A stretch of DNA of 64,000 nt, from contig NZ_CP072852.1 of assembly GCF_017948265.1 (NCBI RefSeq), positions 1,488,001 to 1,552,000 on the forward strand. Reading direction: 5' to 3'. The notes beneath the pieces were generated by a model. That model was not told where the DNA came from and made no database searches. It worked only from the letters and a program-made list of their open reading frames with translations. How positions within the stretch are numbered: the first letter of the stretch is position 1; the number at the start of each line of letters is the position of its first letter. A program made the translations under genes and the position numbers. Of the stretch, positions 62,675 to 64,000 are shown one piece after another. Origin of the DNA: Rhodoferax sp. PAMC 29310 (GTDB lineage Bacteria > Pseudomonadota > Gammaproteobacteria > Burkholderiales > Burkholderiaceae_C).

Positions 62675-63199
62675 TTACAAGCCCAGAATCGAGGCGGAAA
62701 ACCCTGTGGTGCTGGCGCGCAGGCGCTCTGACAGCGCCTCCCTCACACGGGCCTTCAGGGCGGGATCGGTGCCGCACAGCCCAGACTGGTGAACCGGGTC
62801 GGTCCTGTGCATGAACCACGCGGGACTCCAAATCGCACTCGGTACATCACCACGAGCGGGCTCATCGCAAACACGCGCTTCTATTAAATGGCCCCAAGTT
62901 CGGCGCCAAGCGACGAAACGCGGATGATGTCGGTGAACCTCGTCGTAACCGGTAGCCAGCAAGGTCAATCTTCGCCCCGCAACAGCCCACGCGTTTAATG
63001 ATTCAATCACGACCGTTTGATTCAACGGCCAGTCCGAAAAATCGGCATCACTCAGAATAATTTCAGACCATCCGTCTGTTGCTGCTCGATGCAGGGCGTT
63101 CTGAACTAGAGCCTCAAACTCGACGCGTCCGGCAAATCGCCCGCTGGGCAAAAGACGTCCATCGCCGCCAGGGACTATTGGATTGAGATCAGACGCCAT
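62675..63199 (-). CDS. Conserved hypothetical protein, 174 aa
   Basis: Not recognised as a named family. It looks like a compact alpha/beta domain: SGRFAGRVEFEALVQNAL, WSEIILSDADFSDWPLNQT, VVIESLNAWAVAGRRLTLL and a W/H-rich end (HHPRFVAWRRTWGHLIEA). This is reminiscent of phospholipase-D-like or STAS-like strand-helix folds, without catalytic motifs. The start overlaps the end of the RoxA-like gene by 11 bases, so it is translated with it. Possibly a partner in ribosome modification (weak inference). Confidence 0.7.
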   Translation of the reverse strand: MASDLNPIVPGGDGRLLPSGRFAGRVEFEALVQNALHRAATDGWSEIILSDADFSDWPLNQTVVIESLNAWAVAGRRLTLLATGYDEVHRHHPRFVAWRRTWGHLIEARVCDEPARGDVPSAIWSPAWFMHRTDPVHQSGLCGTDPALKARVREALSERLRASTTGFSASILGL

Positions 63200-64000
63200 G
63201 TAACCACCCTGCTTCGCACCATGTTTGCAGCAACGCGCGAGCTTCGGCGCTGGCCCGACCGACGTCTTTCAGGGACAGCGCTCGCTCATCCGCCAATTGA
63301 CGCATCAGGGTGGCATCTCGCCCCCCCGCCCGAAAGCTTTCACCGTTGATGAAGATATGACGCGCATCGAACATCATTTTCGTGCGGCGATCCAAGCGAA
63401 TGGATTCGCTGGTTCCATCAACAGATTCGTTGCCTGGGTCAAACCAAACGCTGGCTTTTGGCTCGGTCATGTATTCGCCCAGCGCCCGCCCCAACGCATC
63501 GGGGTCTTGCAGGGCACCGCGCAAGGCATCATGCGCGAACTCCAGCATTTGCGGCGGAATTTCACTGGAGCGACTCACGGCCGGCTGTTGCGGGTCACGG
63601 TACAACGACTCTCCGACGAGGTCCTCCGCATCCTCAGCGAGGCGCTGCAGCACTTCCCGGGCGAGCTCTCCCCGATTGGGACTTCGGAATCCGATCGAAT
63701 AGGTCATGCACTCCCCCTCGGCAATGCCGTCGTGGGCGTAGCGAGGCGGCAAATACAGCATATCGCCAGCCTCAAGCACAAACTCCTGCTCGGGAACAAA
63801 GTTGGCGAGGATTTTTAGAGGGACGTCGGGTTGCAATGACGTGTCCTTCTGTCGGCCGATTCGCCATCGCCGGCGCCCGTGGGCCTGGAGAAGAAACACG
63901 TCGTAACTGTCGGTATGAGGTCCAACGCCACCGCCATCACTGGCATAGCTGATCATCAAATCGTCCAGACGGGCGTCGGGCACAAACCGGAACTGATTCA
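63189..64000 (-). CDS. RoxA/YcfD-like JmjC-fold ribosomal oxygenase (C-terminal part, cut by window edge)
   Basis: About 270 residues visible; the frame stays open to the window end with FRF-VPDARLDDLMISYA, so the N-terminus (about 100 residues) lies outside. Fe(II)/2-oxoglutarate oxygenase that hydroxylates ribosomal protein L16 on an arginine in E. coli. The iron ligands are visible as GPHTDSYDVFLLQ (His and Asp) and YLPPRYAHDGIAEG (His). The dimerisation and winged-helix C-terminal regions follow. Substrate assignment is from family. Confidence 0.85.
   Translation of the reverse strand, partial: NQFRFVPDARLDDLMISYASDGGGVGPHTDSYDVFLLQAHGRRRWRIGRQKDTSLQPDVPLKILANFVPEQEFVLEAGDMLYLPPRYAHDGIAEGECMTYSIGFRSPNRGELAREVLQRLAEDAEDLVGESLYRDPQQPAVSRSSEIPPQMLEFAHDALRGALQDPDALGRALGEYMTEPKASVWFDPGNESVDGTSESIRLDRRTKMMFDARHIFINGESFRAGGRDATLMRQLADERALSLKDVGRASAEARALLQTWCEAGWLHGV

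Overview
The window looks like chromosome of a betaproteobacterium in the order Burkholderiales, most likely a Comamonadaceae member (Rhodoferax/Polaromonas-like). This is inferred from protein resemblance and gene order: hupB - tRNA-Val - ppiD - tRNA-His, uvrC-pgsA, EarP/EF-P with Arg32, aat-bpt, parE - lytic transglycosylase - parC, and dapA-bamC. No 16S gene is present to confirm it.

Layout. 1-2.9 kb: SOS mutagenesis genes umuD-umuC (umuC cut by the window edge) with a canonical LexA box, a medium-chain dehydrogenase and a small Trp-rich protein. 2.9-21.7 kb: an 18.77-kb genomic island inserted in the 3' end of tRNA-His. It is bounded by a perfect 54-bp direct repeat, within a 95-bp imperfect repeat that includes the tRNA terminator, and has a P4-type tyrosine integrase at its left end. 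It carries an 18-bp iteron-like array, an XRE regulator, a coupled AlpA-like / unknown / MobV relaxase operon, and a convergent four-gene operon with a PcfJ-like protein. It also carries a three-gene RHH - SIR2 - large helical protein operon that is a strong candidate anti-phage system, two surface-polysaccharide acyltransferases between two IS91-like transposase remnants, and an SRAP protein. I read it as an integrative mobilizable element with accumulated cargo. 21.7-64 kb: ordinary chromosome.

Chromosomal part. Periplasmic folding (PpiD), HU, a DMT exporter, PgsA and UvrC are followed by EarP and its substrate EF-P. An AMP-phosphorylase-like gene is paired with a PRPP-synthetase-like gene. 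A YqjD/YqjE/YqjK-type membrane cluster, a LOG protein, tRNA-Arg and tRNA-Pro and the two N-end-rule transferases Aat and Bpt come next. An ArsA-type double ATPase overlaps a MazG-like hydrolase. An Lrp regulator is divergent from a lone AceE-type dehydrogenase E1. A DHH phosphoesterase precedes a phosphorelay of hybrid kinase, REC-EAL phosphodiesterase and pseudo-REC/REC protein. A Cpx-like envelope stress operon has two Spy/CpxP-family proteins. Topoisomerase IV subunits flank a lytic transglycosylase. An MFS transporter, a tiny membrane protein, a methyltransferase, DapA, BamC, an alanine-repeat lipoprotein and a RoxA-like ribosomal oxygenase (cut by the right edge) finish the window.

The items most worth following are the RHH-SIR2-helical operon (11.2-15.3 kb), the PcfJ-like operon (8.1-10.5 kb), the phosphorylase/PRPP-synthetase pair (29.9-32.3 kb) and an intrinsic-terminator hairpin lying inside the first codons of the yqjE-like gene (32.9 kb). 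All assignments come from reading the sequence; no database search was run.
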